A stretch of DNA of 64,000 nucleotides from Rathayibacter iranicus NCPPB 2253 = VKM Ac-1602 (GCF_003149025.1 NZ_QGDV01000010.1:41630-105629); one strand, 5' to 3'; shown: positions 16,676-25,695, counted from the first letter of the stretch. Numbers and translations: made by a program. Notes: generated from the sequence alone by a model not told the origin.

Positions 16676-17530
16676 TCAGCGGGTCAGGAGTGCTGCGTTG
16701 ATTCGGGCCGAGAGGTCGCCGTCCACCGGGCGGTCCACTCCGTCGACCGAGCGGATGGGTGCTGCGTTGCGGGCGCTGGAGACCAGCCAGGCCGCGTTCG
16801 CTGCGTCAAGGTCTGGTGCGCGTAGGGGTCGTATGGCGGTTCGTAGGCCCAGCGTGGGCGCCAACTCGAACAGGTCGCCCTGCGTGGTGCCCGGCAGTAG
16901 GCCGAGGCTCGGCGGAGGCGTCACCAGCTCCTCGTCGATCAGCAGCACGAGGTTAGCGCTCGGCCCCTCGAGCAGGTAGCCGTCGCTGGAGACGAAGAGC
17001 GCGTCGTCCGCGCCTCGCCGCACTGCCTCCCGCGCGGCCGCCCGGTTGACTGCATACGAGAGCGTCTTCGCCCCCACGAGCAGCCACGGCGATGTGTGCT
17101 GCACGTCCGAACGCAGCCCGCGGTCCAAAAGCACCACCCGAACGCCGTCGCGTCGCGCTGGCCCGAAGTCGGGGCTGGTCTGCACGAACACCACGCCAGT
17201 CGGCCGTCCGCTGCCCTCCACACCGCGCGTCAGGATCGTCTTCACTATCGCCTCAGGGACACGCGGATGCTGGGCGACAGCGGTGGCGATCGCGTCTCGC
17301 CAGGCCACACAGTCCGGACGGGGGAGGTCCAGCATCCGCGCCGAGCGCTCAAAGCGGTCGAGGTGCGCGTCCAACGCCTGGACCCGGCCATCGACGAGGT
17401 TAATGGTCTCGAAGATCCCGTCGCCTCGGGTGAAGCCGAGATCGGTGACGTCAACGTCTCCGCTCCGGTACGGATGCGCGTCTGCGTCGAGGGAGGGGCG
17501 GTCGAGGATGACGAGCGTGTCAGCGGGCAT
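16676..17530 (-). CDS. pabC: Class IV aminotransferase, probable 4-amino-4-deoxychorismate lyase
   Basis: 284 residues of the PLP fold-type IV family. The catalytic Lys155 lies in VGAKTLSYAVNR, and the phosphate-binding EGPSANLVL and LPGTTQG turns are present. It also has GFTRGDGIFETI at the N-terminus and SSARNAAPI near the C-terminus. Members either release pyruvate from aminodeoxychorismate to make p-aminobenzoate for folate, or transaminate branched-chain/D-amino acids. The lyase assignment is favoured by length but not proven. It lies downstream of, and is extensively overlapped by, the VanZ-like frame. Confidence 0.8.
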   Translation of the reverse strand: MPADTLVILDRPSLDADAHPYRSGDVDVTDLGFTRGDGIFETINLVDGRVQALDAHLDRFERSARMLDLPRPDCVAWRDAIATAVAQHPRVPEAIVKTILTRGVEGSGRPTGVVFVQTSPDFGPARRDGVRVVLLDRGLRSDVQHTSPWLLVGAKTLSYAVNRAAAREAVRRGADDALFVSSDGYLLEGPSANLVLLIDEELVTPPPSLGLLPGTTQGDLFELAPTLGLRTAIRPLRAPDLDAANAAWLVSSARNAAPIRSVDGVDRPVDGDLSARINAALLTR

Positions 17531-17982
17531 GGGTGATGCGGTCCTTCCGGGGGCGGCGGGGTAATCGGGGGAGAGGGGTATCGGGTCAGGAGGATCGTCA
17601 GCAGGGCGCCGAGCAGTGAGCCGCTGCCGTTTGACACGAGGTCCTGCACATCGCTGACCCGGGTCGGCAGCCAGAGCAGCTGCGCCGTCTCGATGACGAC
17701 TGAGACGCCCAGGCCAATGAGCGCCGCGAGCAGGCGGCGACGCGGAGGCAGCTGCGCGGCGACCAGTGCCCCGAGCGGCACGAAAAGAAGCACGTTCGCC
17801 GTGAATTCCGCGACGGCGAAGTCAAACCAGCCGGTGAGCGGAGTGGAGGCGATGGTGGCGATAATCGCAAGGATCAGCGTGCTCGGCTCCCCGGCAGGAT
17901 ACGGCGCGGGTGTCAGCGTGATCAGGGCAATGACCGCGAGCCACGCCAGCGTCGCAACGGGGAGCAGTCTTGAGCGGCGCAT
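17245..17982 (-). CDS. VanZ-like membrane protein with overlapping C-terminal tail
   Basis: The VanZ-like part is residues 1-132: a signal-like first helix (RLLPVATLAWLAVIALITLTP), then ANVLLFVPLGALVAA, LIGLGVSVVIETAQLLWLPTRVSDVQDLVSNGSGSLLGALLTILLT, with the conserved E-Q-W and D-D-N positions of the family. Function is unknown apart from teicoplanin resistance in VanZ itself. The frame does not stop at the usual family end but runs 286 nt into the aminotransferase gene, adding a Ser/Pro/Arg-rich tail. A one-base shift near 17590 would give a TGA. The tail may be real, or an indel or sequencing error may have removed the stop. Confidence 0.7.
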   Translation of the reverse strand: MRRSRLLPVATLAWLAVIALITLTPAPYPAGEPSTLILAIIATIASTPLTGWFDFAVAEFTANVLLFVPLGALVAAQLPPRRRLLAALIGLGVSVVIETAQLLWLPTRVSDVQDLVSNGSGSLLGALLTILLTRYPSPPITPPPPEGPHHPCPLTRSSSSTAPPSTQTRIRTGAETLTSPISASPEATGSSRPLTSSMAGSRRWTRTSTALSARRGCWTSPVRTVWPGETRSPPLSPSIRVSLRR

Positions 17983-18055
17983 CGTCCGATTCTGCCAGCC
18001 CGTCGCGGCTCGCGGACGTCGGGCTCGGCGGGTCCCGTGTGGGAGGCTGGAGGGT

Positions 18056-18982
18056 ATGACGAGCGAGGACACCGGCGGCACCGGGCTGCCCTCGCGCCCT
18101 CCGCTCGACTCGGCCCTTGGCGACGGGTGGGTCGAGATTGGCGACGGTCGCCGCTTCTGGGGCCGGTTCGGCGCCGCCGGCCTTCTGCTGCGTGATCCGT
18201 CCGGTCGCGTCCTGCTCCAGCACCGCGTGAGTTGGAGTCACTTCGGCAACACCTGGGGCCTCCCCGGTGGGGCTCGGCATCCGGAGGAGTCGGCGTTTCA
18301 GGCCGCGCTCCGCGAGTCGGAGGAGGAGGCGGGCGTCCCCGCCGGGCTGATCGTCCCCGTCCTCTCCAGCGTGGTCACGATCGGACCTTGGAGCTACTCC
18401 ACTGTCGTCGCCGACACTCTCGAACACTTCACCCCGCGCATTACCGACGCCGAGAGCGAAGAGTTGCGTTGGGTTGCTCCCGAAGACGTCGACACCCTCC
18501 CCTTACACCCTGGATTCGCCGAAGCCTGGCCGGGCCTGCGCTTGCTCGCCGCGCCGCTGCCCGTGCTGGTGATCGACGCGGCGAACGTGGTCGGGTCGCG
18601 GCCCGACGGCTGGTGGCGCGATCGTGCTGGAGCCGCGCAGCGCCTCCTCCTCGCCCTCGCGCGGCTCGCTCGCACCGGCGTCCCGGGTGCACTGCTGGGG
18701 ATCGACGCCGAGACGGTCTGGCCGTGCATCGCCGTCGTCCTGGAAGGCGCCGCCCGCGCCGCCGATGCCACCGCGGCCGTCGAGGCAGCACCGTCCGGAC
18801 GCCTTGTCGTGGACTCCGCCGAGGGTTCCGGCGACGATGCGATCGTCGACCTCGTCGCGAGGCTCGACTCCGCCGTCGTCGTGACCGCCGACCGTGGACT
18901 CGTTGCCCGCATCGAGGCGCTCGGAGCCACCGCGATGGGACCGCGATCCGTCCTCGATCTGCTCGACGCGGCCCGGGAATAG
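18056..18982 (+). CDS. Nudix hydrolase fused to a NYN/PIN-like domain
   Basis: 308 residues. Residues 38-160 are a Nudix domain with a complete Nudix box (GX5EX7REUXEEXGU; Gly72, Glu78, Arg86, Glu87, Glu90, Glu91). Residues 170-306 look like a NYN/PIN-type ribonuclease module: LPVLVIDAANVVGSRPDGWW with Asp175 and Asn178, an inner VVDSAEGSGDDAIVDLVARL, and VVVTADRGLVARIEALGA with acidic metal-ligand positions. It could couple hydrolysis of a nucleoside diphosphate derivative to RNA cleavage. Substrates are unknown. The thioredoxin gene follows 28 nt later. Confidence 0.83.
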   Translation: MTSEDTGGTGLPSRPPLDSALGDGWVEIGDGRRFWGRFGAAGLLLRDPSGRVLLQHRVSWSHFGNTWGLPGGARHPEESAFQAALRESEEEAGVPAGLIVPVLSSVVTIGPWSYSTVVADTLEHFTPRITDAESEELRWVAPEDVDTLPLHPGFAEAWPGLRLLAAPLPVLVIDAANVVGSRPDGWWRDRAGAAQRLLLALARLARTGVPGALLGIDAETVWPCIAVVLEGAARAADATAAVEAAPSGRLVVDSAEGSGDDAIVDLVARLDSAVVVTADRGLVARIEALGATAMGPRSVLDLLDAARE

Positions 18983-19010
18983 GCCGTCGCGCACCCCGGT
19001 TGCATCCCCC

Positions 19011-19400
19011 ATGACCACGACCCCGATGACCCTCGACTCCCATGACCAGACGATCGCCGACGGCATCGTCCTCATCGACTTCTGGGCCGACTGGTGCGGT
19101 CCGTGTAAGCAGTTCGCGCCCGTCTTCGAGGCCACAAGCGAGAAGAACACCGACATCACCTTCGCCAAGGTAGACACGGAGGACCAGCAGCAGCTCGCCG
19201 CCAGCTACGGCATCTCCTCCATCCCCACCCTCGTCGTCTACCGCGACGGCATCCCCCTGATGGCTCAGCCGGGCGCCCTGCCTGCTGCCGCCCTCGACGG
19301 CTTGATCGAGCAGGTCCGCGGTCTCGACATGGTCGAGGTGCGCCGCCACTACCAGGAGGCGAAGGCAGCCCAGGAGGCGAGCACAGCCGCGCAGGTCTGA
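19011..19400 (+). CDS. Thioredoxin
   Basis: 129 residues. The active site is FWADWCGPCKQF (Cys29, Cys32), with the cis-Pro loop SSIPTLVVYRDG. It is a cytoplasmic disulfide reductant with no signal peptide. A helical, charged C-terminal extension (VRRHYQEAKAAQEAS) makes it about 20 residues longer than a minimal thioredoxin. It may be co-transcribed with the Nudix-NYN gene, and converges with ppc. Confidence 0.94.
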   Translation: MTTTPMTLDSHDQTIADGIVLIDFWADWCGPCKQFAPVFEATSEKNTDITFAKVDTEDQQQLAASYGISSIPTLVVYRDGIPLMAQPGALPAAALDGLIEQVRGLDMVEVRRHYQEAKAAQEASTAAQV

Positions 19401-19470
19401 TCCCGCAGCGGACGACACGGAACCCCGGCAGCCGAGAGAGCACCGGGGGTTGCGTCGTTCGAGCAGCCGA

Positions 19471-22152
19471 TCAGCCTGTGTTCTGCAGGCCAGCCGCCAC
19501 GCCATTCACGGCCAGCAGGAGCAGGCGCTGGTTCTGCTCTGTGCCTGAGCCGCCCGGGTCGGTCCGCAGGGCACGCAGGGCGCGCAGCTGGAGGAGCGAG
19601 AGGGCGTTCACGTAGGGCGTGCGCAGCCGCACCGCCCGGCCGAGTACCCGGTGCCCGGTCAGCAGACTCTCCTCCCCAGTGATCGAGAGCACCCAGCGTC
19701 GCGTCAACTCCATCTCGCCGAGTACAAGGCCGGCGAGGTCGTCGCGGGAGTCGAGCGCGAGGTAGCGGCGGGCGATCCCCTCGTCGGTCTTCGCGAGCGA
19801 CATCTCGACATTGTCGATCATCGTCGTGAAGAGCGGCCAGGAGGCGTAGGCCGCCTGGAGCAGCTCCAGATCCCCGACCGCCTCGAGGGCGCTACCCAGT
19901 CCGAACCATCCGGTCAGATTGACGCGCGCCTGCGTCCATGCGAAGACCCACGGGATCGCCCGAAGATCCTCCAGCGACTCGACCGAGAGACCGCGGCGGG
20001 CCGGGCGCGAGCCGAGCGCGAGCAGGCCCACCTCCTCCTGTGGGGTCACCCGGGCAAACCACGGGGCGAAGCCGTCGGCCTTGACCAACTCGAAGAATCG
20101 ACGACGGGATTCGCGGTCCATCGTCGCGGCGACCTCGGCAAAGCGGTCAGCGGCTGCCGCGTTCCGCTCACCAACTGCGGGGGACGAGGCGAGCAGCGTC
20201 GCTCCCGCGACCTGCTCGATGTGCCGGGTCGCGATGTCGGGGTTGCCATAGCGGGCGAAGATGACCTCGCCCTGCTCCGTGAGCTTGAACCGGCCGTCGA
20301 CCGAACCCGGCGGCTGCGCGAGGACCGCGCGGTTCGCCGGACCGCCACCGCGACCGAGCGCACCGCCGCGGCCGTGGAACAGCGTCAGCACGATCCCCTC
20401 GCTGGCGGCCCACTTCGCGATGCGCGCCTGGGCGTCGTAGAGCGCCAGTGTCGCCGAGACCGGTCCGACGTCTTTCGACGAGTCCGAGTAGCCGAGCATC
20501 ACCTCGAGGCGGTTGCCGGTCGTGGCCAGTCGCTCGCGCACCTGCGGGATGCGGATCATCTCGGCGAGGATGTCGGTCGACGCGTCCAGATCAGCGAACG
20601 TCTCGAACAGCGGGACTGCATCGATGATCGGGGGAGTCCCGTCGGTCGCCGCCTTCGCGAGCTCGAAGACCGTGCGGAGGTCGTCAGCCGACTGGGTGAA
20701 CGACACGATGTAGCGGCGGGCCGCCTCCGTGCCGAAGCGCTCCTGGACCGTCGCGATCGCGCGGAAGACCGCGAGCACCTCGAGGCTGCGCTCGTCGAGT
20801 TCGCCGCCCGCGCGCACCGCGGCGATGGTCTCTCGGTGCACCTTCGAGTGCTGGCGCACCTCGATTTCGGCGAGGTGGAAGCCGAAGGTCTCGAGCTGCC
20901 AGACGAAGTCCTGCAGGTCGCCGTAGGCGGCGCGGACGTCGCCCGCAGCGACCAGCGACTCCTGCAGCGTGCGCAGCTCGCCCAGCAACTCGGCGGCATC
21001 GGAGTAAGCCAGCGGCCCCTCGGAGCGCGTCGCGGCGAGGCGGTCCGCGGCGAACAGGAGCACTCGGCGGTGCGTCTCGTTCGGCGAACGCTCGGCGATC
21101 ACTGCGGCGAGTGTGGGGGCCCGCTCGGTGCACGAGGCCCACAGGGCATCGACGGCAGCCGACGGGGGAGTCGTCGCGCCGTCGAGCGTCAGCGCGCGGC
21201 CGACGCGGCGGGCGACCCGCTCGAGACCGATCAGCACGTGTTCGGAAGCGATGTCGACGGCTCTCAGCGTCGTCTCGGCAGTGACGAACGGATTGCCGTC
21301 GCGATCTCCGCCGATCCAGGTGCCGAGTCGGACGAAGGCAGGAGCGACCGGCGATCGCGTGCCGGAAGCCTCGCCGAGCAGGGCGTCGTCGAGGCGCCGG
21401 TAGACGCGGGGCAGCACCGAGAACAGTGACTCGTCGAAGACGCTCATCGCGGTTCGCACCTCGTCCAGCGGACTCGGCTTTGACTCCCGTAGCGGCGCCG
21501 TGCGCCAGAGGGTGTCCACTTCGGCCAGGAGGCGGCGGCGGATCTCGACCAGCACCACCCCGCCCATCCGCGGATCGTCGCGCTGCTCGAGGAGATCGCT
21601 GATGCGGCGGATGGTCGACGCGACCGCTCGCCGGCGGGCCTCCGTGGGGTGCGCCGTGAGCACAGGCCGAAACTCCAGCCGCGAGAGTCGCTCGAAGGCT
21701 TCCTCCTCGCCAAGTTCCCCGGTGAGACGGCGCATCGACGCGAGGATGGAGTCCTCAGGCGACTGCGTGCCCGCGTCGGCTTCGCGACGGCGCAGCACGC
21801 GCACCCGGTGAAACTCCTCGGCCACGTTCACGAGATGGAAGTAGCAGGTGAACGCGCGAGCCACCTCCTCGGCGCGCTCGAGCGAGAGCGAGGCGACGAA
21901 GTGCTCCGCCTCGGCCATCGTGGCGGGGTCGCCACTGTCGTAGGCGCTGATGGTCAGCGCGCGGAGACGCTCGACGTCGTTGTAGAGCGTCGGTTCCCCC
22001 GATTCGCGCAGGACCTGGCCCAGCAGCTCGCCCAGCAGGTGAACGTCGCCGCGGATGCGCTCATCCAGCGGGGGAGAGGTCGTCCCGTCGGCGGACGAGA
22101 GGGAGGAGGCGGGTGCTGCGGTCGCGTCTGACGCGTCGGAGTACGGGGGCAC
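19471..22152 (-). CDS. ppc: Phosphoenolpyruvate carboxylase
   Basis: 893 residues, normal for bacterial PEPC. It has the catalytic-His region RPVLTAHPTEARRR, GGDRDGNPFVT, GYSDSSKDVG, the loop FHGRGGALGRGGGP, LTEQGEVI, and the C-terminal QNTG that closes the allosteric site. It converts PEP and bicarbonate to oxaloacetate, replenishing the TCA cycle. A GTG at 22152 was chosen as start; a longer frame to 22245 would overlap the divergent zwf start. It is convergent with the thioredoxin gene and divergent from zwf with an 80-nt spacer. Confidence 0.96.
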   Translation of the reverse strand: MPPYSDASDATAAPASSLSSADGTTSPPLDERIRGDVHLLGELLGQVLRESGEPTLYNDVERLRALTISAYDSGDPATMAEAEHFVASLSLERAEEVARAFTCYFHLVNVAEEFHRVRVLRRREADAGTQSPEDSILASMRRLTGELGEEEAFERLSRLEFRPVLTAHPTEARRRAVASTIRRISDLLEQRDDPRMGGVVLVEIRRRLLAEVDTLWRTAPLRESKPSPLDEVRTAMSVFDESLFSVLPRVYRRLDDALLGEASGTRSPVAPAFVRLGTWIGGDRDGNPFVTAETTLRAVDIASEHVLIGLERVARRVGRALTLDGATTPPSAAVDALWASCTERAPTLAAVIAERSPNETHRRVLLFAADRLAATRSEGPLAYSDAAELLGELRTLQESLVAAGDVRAAYGDLQDFVWQLETFGFHLAEIEVRQHSKVHRETIAAVRAGGELDERSLEVLAVFRAIATVQERFGTEAARRYIVSFTQSADDLRTVFELAKAATDGTPPIIDAVPLFETFADLDASTDILAEMIRIPQVRERLATTGNRLEVMLGYSDSSKDVGPVSATLALYDAQARIAKWAASEGIVLTLFHGRGGALGRGGGPANRAVLAQPPGSVDGRFKLTEQGEVIFARYGNPDIATRHIEQVAGATLLASSPAVGERNAAAADRFAEVAATMDRESRRRFFELVKADGFAPWFARVTPQEEVGLLALGSRPARRGLSVESLEDLRAIPWVFAWTQARVNLTGWFGLGSALEAVGDLELLQAAYASWPLFTTMIDNVEMSLAKTDEGIARRYLALDSRDDLAGLVLGEMELTRRWVLSITGEESLLTGHRVLGRAVRLRTPYVNALSLLQLRALRALRTDPGGSGTEQNQRLLLLAVNGVAAGLQNTG

Positions 22153-22232
22153 GGGACAGACCTTAGCGGCGGGGCCGATCACGCACGTGAATCCTCCCTC
22201 ACGATCGAAACTGGAATGATCGAGGAGTGACC

Positions 22233-23696
22233 GTGACACTCGCATCTCCCGCTTCCGCCGTTCAGACCGAGCAGGCGGCGCCCCACGTCGTCGTCCTCTT
22301 CGGCGCGGTCGGCGATCTGGCCCGTCGCAAGCTCATTCCGGGGATGGCCCACCTCGCTCTGTCCTCGCTCGCTCCGGACCTGCAGATCGTGGGCACCTCG
22401 CTCGAGGAGCATGACGACGATTCCTTCCGCGCCTTCGCCAAGCTCGCCTACGACGAGTTCGGTAGCCGCTCACTCACGGCCGCCCAGTGGGACGAGTTCG
22501 CCTCAAAGCTGCGCTACGTCCCGCAATCGGCAGGTCCCGCCGCGCTGGCCGAGGCGGTGACCGCCGCCGAGGCGGCACTCGGACCCGACGTCAGCCGCCT
22601 GCACTACCTCAGCGTCCCGCCCAAGGCCGCGCTCTCGGTCGTGCGGATGCTTGCCGAGGCCGGCCTGGTCGAGCGTTCCCGCATCATCATGGAGAAGCCC
22701 TTCGGCGTCGACCTCGACAGCGCCGTGGTGCTCAACGCCGAGCTGCACGAGACCTTCAGCGAGGAGCAGATCTTCCGGATCGACCACTTCCTCGGCAAGG
22801 AGCCGGCGCAGAATATCCTCGCGTTCCGCTTTGCCAACGGTTTGTTCGAGCCGATCTGGAACCGCAACTTCATCGACCACGTCCAGATCGACATCCCCGA
22901 GAAGCTCACCCTCGACCGCCGCGCCGAGTTTTACGAGTCGACCGGCGCCTATAAGGACATGGTCGTCACCCACCTTTTCCAAGTCCTCGCCTTCATGGCG
23001 ATGGAGCCGCCGACGGCCCTGGAGCCGCAGGCGATCAGCGAGGAAAAGAACAAGGTCTTCCGCTCGATGCGTCCACTCAACCCCGAGAACGTCGTGCGCG
23101 GCCAGTACATCGGCTACCGCGACGAGCCGGGCGTCGCCGCCGACTCCGAGACCGACACCTTCGTTGCGCTCAAATGCGAGATCGACAACTGGCGCTGGGC
23201 AGGCGTCCCGTTCTACCTCCGCACCGGCAAGCGGATGGCCGAGGGGCAGCGCATCATCTCGATCGCCTTCCGCGAGCCTCCGAAGAGCATGTTCCCGCAG
23301 GGCTCGGGAGTCGGCGCCCACGGGCCGGACCACCTCACCTTCGACCTCGCCGACGCCTCAAAAGTCTCGCTGTCCTTTTATGGCAAGCGGCCCGGTCCCG
23401 GTATGCGGCTGGACAAGCTGAGCATGCAGTTCGCGCTGCAGGAGACCGATCGAGCCGGCGACGCGCTGGAAGCCTATGAGCGCTTGATCCTCGATGCGAT
23501 GCGCGGCGACCACACGCTCTTCACCACGGCCGAGGGCATCGAGCGCCTCTGGGAGGTCTCGGCGCCGCTGCTGCAAGACCCGCCGCCCGTCCGCCTCTAC
23601 GCCCCCGGCTCCTGGGGTCCGAATGCCATCCATCAGCTGATCGCCCCGCACGCCTGGCGGCTTCCGTTCGAACGCGTCTGGCGCGATAAGCGCTGA
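22233..23696 (+). CDS. zwf: Glucose-6-phosphate dehydrogenase
   Basis: 487 residues. The Rossmann nucleotide loop is LFGAVGDLARRKLIPG (Val replaces the usual Ser), followed by HYLSVPPKA, MEKPFGVDL and the substrate site RIDHFLGKEPAQN with catalytic His/Lys. It oxidises glucose-6-phosphate at the head of the pentose phosphate pathway. Two GTG codons compete: 22233 has GAGGAG at 6-nt spacing, whereas 22227 overlaps it, so 22233 is preferred. It is not accompanied by opcA, tal or tkt, unlike the main actinobacterial zwf operon, so a second copy may exist elsewhere. Confidence 0.92.
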   Translation: MTLASPASAVQTEQAAPHVVVLFGAVGDLARRKLIPGMAHLALSSLAPDLQIVGTSLEEHDDDSFRAFAKLAYDEFGSRSLTAAQWDEFASKLRYVPQSAGPAALAEAVTAAEAALGPDVSRLHYLSVPPKAALSVVRMLAEAGLVERSRIIMEKPFGVDLDSAVVLNAELHETFSEEQIFRIDHFLGKEPAQNILAFRFANGLFEPIWNRNFIDHVQIDIPEKLTLDRRAEFYESTGAYKDMVVTHLFQVLAFMAMEPPTALEPQAISEEKNKVFRSMRPLNPENVVRGQYIGYRDEPGVAADSETDTFVALKCEIDNWRWAGVPFYLRTGKRMAEGQRIISIAFREPPKSMFPQGSGVGAHGPDHLTFDLADASKVSLSFYGKRPGPGMRLDKLSMQFALQETDRAGDALEAYERLILDAMRGDHTLFTTAEGIERLWEVSAPLLQDPPPVRLYAPGSWGPNAIHQLIAPHAWRLPFERVWRDKR

Positions 23697-23731
23697 CCGC
23701 GCCGCCGAACGCCCGGCCTAGGCTGGGGCGC

Positions 23732-24352
23732 ATGAGGCGCGCGGGGGAGGACCGGATCTGGACGGTCCCCAACATCCTGAGCCTTGTGCGCCTGGCGCTC
23801 GTCCCGGTGTTCCTCGTGCTGGTCGTGGTGGGCCAGGATGCGCTCGCCCTCCTCGTCCTTGTCGTCTCGAGCCTCACCGACTACCTCGACGGATGGATCG
23901 CGCGCCGCTTCGACCAGATGACGCGCCTCGGCCGGATTCTCGATCCCGCTGCCGACCGGCTCTCCATCTTCGCAACCGTCTTGGGCCTCGCCGCCCGCGA
24001 CCTCGTGCCCTGGTGGCTCGTCGCCGTGCTGCTCGCCCGCGACCTGATGCTCGTCGTTCTCGCAGTCATCCTGGCGAACCACGGCTACGGGCCTCTTCCG
24101 GTGCACCACCTGGGGAAATTCGCCACTTTCTGCCTGTTGTACGCCCTCCCGCTGATCATGCTCGGGCAGGCGTTCCCCGCTCTGGCACCCGCCTCGCTGC
24201 CGCTCGCTTGGGCGTTCGCACTCTGGGGCGTGTTTCTCTACTGGTGGGCAGGGATCGTCTATGCCGTGCAGACGTGCGGACTCGTCCTGCAGGTGCGCAC
24301 AGGCGATCAGGGGTCCGGCGAGGGTCACGATTCGGATACGCTGGGCCGGTAG
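23732..24352 (+). CDS. CDP-alcohol phosphatidyltransferase
   Basis: 206 residues with the complete CDP-alcohol motif DYLDGWIARRFDQMTRLGRILDPAADR (D-x2-DG-x2-AR-x8-G-x3-D-x3-D) around residues 50-76, and five to six membrane helices. It transfers a phosphatidyl group from CDP-diacylglycerol to an alcohol. Length and the following VPNILSLVRL entry helix resemble phosphatidylglycerophosphate or cardiolipin-type synthases; the acceptor is not determined. It is followed closely by the FHA gene. Confidence 0.87.
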   Translation: MRRAGEDRIWTVPNILSLVRLALVPVFLVLVVVGQDALALLVLVVSSLTDYLDGWIARRFDQMTRLGRILDPAADRLSIFATVLGLAARDLVPWWLVAVLLARDLMLVVLAVILANHGYGPLPVHHLGKFATFCLLYALPLIMLGQAFPALAPASLPLAWAFALWGVFLYWWAGIVYAVQTCGLVLQVRTGDQGSGEGHDSDTLGR

Positions 24353-24362
24353 GAGGTACCTC

Positions 24363-24851
24363 TTGGTCGAGCCAGTCGGTGGAGCATCACCCGCCCAGCA
24401 CAAGTCCGTTTCCGGTGAGCCATCGACGGAGACGACGCTGACGTTCACCGACGACATCGGTGCCCAGCTCGCCGCTCTCGACAACCGCGCCTCCCGCGAG
24501 GAGGCTGAGGCCGTCGGTGCTCTGCCCTCCGGTTCGGCGCTGCTCGTCGTACGCCGCGGTCCCAACACGGGTGCGCGCTTCCTCCTCGACACCGACTCGA
24601 CCACGGTGGGCCGGCACCCCGAGGCGGGCATCTTCCTCGACGACGTCACGGTCTCGCGCCGTCACGCCGAGTTCGTCCGCCGGGGCACCTCGTTCGAGGT
24701 CCACGATCTGGGCTCGCTCAATGGCACCTACTTCGACGGAGTCCGGATCGAGTCCGCGATCCTCACCGATGGCTCCGAGGTGCAGGTCGGCAAGTTCCGT
24801 CTCACCTTTTACGCGTCCCGCGCCGACCTCGTCGCCGCTCCGGACGCGTGA
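24363..24851 (+). CDS. garA: GarA/OdhI-like FHA protein
   Basis: 162 residues from a TTG at 24363, which has AGGAGGT at good spacing. The N-terminal tail carries STETTLTFTDD (22-31); the ETT motif is where PknB/PknG phosphorylate GarA and OdhI. Residues 52-150 are an FHA domain (VGRHPEAGIFLDDVTVSRRHA, LGSLNGTYFDG). In relatives the unphosphorylated protein binds and inhibits 2-oxoglutarate dehydrogenase and activates glutamate synthase, controlling the TCA/glutamate branch. It is followed by the FtsR-type MerR gene, as in other actinobacteria. Confidence 0.9.
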   Translation: MVEPVGGASPAQHKSVSGEPSTETTLTFTDDIGAQLAALDNRASREEAEAVGALPSGSALLVVRRGPNTGARFLLDTDSTTVGRHPEAGIFLDDVTVSRRHAEFVRRGTSFEVHDLGSLNGTYFDGVRIESAILTDGSEVQVGKFRLTFYASRADLVAAPDA

Positions 24852-24854
24852 GCC

Positions 24855-25559
24855 GTGGGCCGCTCCTCCGCGCGCGCCCTCCCCACCGGTTCCGCTGCTC
24901 TCCTGAGCATCGGCCAGGTGCTGGCCAGGCTTGTCCCCGAGTTTCCTGATGTGACTCCCTCGAAGCTCCGCTTCCTGGAGGAGCAGGGTCTCGTCTCACC
25001 CGCCCGCACCGACTCCGGCTACCGCAAGTTCTCTTCCTCCGACGTCGAACGGCTCCGGATGATCCTTGCGCTCCAGCGCGATCACTACCTCCCTTTGAAG
25101 GTCATCCGCGGGTACCTCGACGACGTCGACGCCGGACGCGAGCCCATCCTGCCCGCGGGTGTCGGCGGTGCGGGAGCGGCCCTGCTTGGTCCGGCTACCC
25201 GGCTCAGTCGCGAGGGACTCTCGAGCGAGTCGGGCGCGAGCGCCGCTCTCATTCAGGAGGCGATAGCCGCTGGCCTCGTCAGGGGCGGCGACGTCTTCGG
25301 CGACGAAGCCGTGACGACGCTGAAGGCTCTCGTCGAACTCGGCCGCTCGGGCGTCGAGCCGCGGCATCTGCGGCCTTTGCGCGTCGCCGTCGAGCGCGAG
25401 ATGTCGCTGATCGAAAGCGTCGTTGCCTCGAGTTCGCGGCGCGGCGAAGCGTCAGGAGCAGCGGGCGCGGCCGAGAATGCGATAGGACTCGCGGCGCAGC
25501 TGGGCACCATCCGCGGAGCGATGGTGCGCAGCGCCCTGTCGCGGATCGGGCGATCGTGA
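24855..25559 (+). CDS. ftsR: MerR-family regulator, FtsR type
   Basis: 234 residues beginning at a GTG 4 nt after the FHA stop. The MerR winged-helix is LLSIGQVLARLVPEFPDVTPSKLRFLEEQGLVSPARTDSGYRKFSSSDVERL (about 16-70), with a long helical C-terminus. FtsR is the conserved actinobacterial MerR protein next to garA/odhI that activates ftsZ expression in Corynebacterium; here ftsZ lies about 30 kb downstream. The function is inferred from synteny and domain only. Confidence 0.85.
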   Translation: MGRSSARALPTGSAALLSIGQVLARLVPEFPDVTPSKLRFLEEQGLVSPARTDSGYRKFSSSDVERLRMILALQRDHYLPLKVIRGYLDDVDAGREPILPAGVGGAGAALLGPATRLSREGLSSESGASAALIQEAIAAGLVRGGDVFGDEAVTTLKALVELGRSGVEPRHLRPLRVAVEREMSLIESVVASSSRRGEASGAAGAAENAIGLAAQLGTIRGAMVRSALSRIGRS

Positions 25560-25618
25560 GCCACCGCGAGTTAGTCGCAGACCGCAGACGACACGCCGCC
25601 GCCGGAAGGCCGATGTCG

Positions 25619-25647
25619 TTTACTCGGCCTGCCGTGGTGGGTACGGT
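25619..25647 (+). promoter_or_regulatory. Candidate sigma-A type promoter
   Basis: TTTACT (25619-25624), a 17-nt spacer and TACGGT (25642-25647) lie 49 nt before the second MerR-type start. It is a fair match to an actinobacterial housekeeping promoter. Confidence 0.4.
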
Positions 25648-25695
25648 AGGGAGCGCGTTCGGAGGATCCGGCGTCCGGATCCGAGAGGCACAGGG

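Noticed and set aside
19651..21429. Long open frame antisense to ppc
   Set aside because: Shadow of PEP carboxylase codons; Arg/Glu/Asp-rich low-complexity product with no motif.
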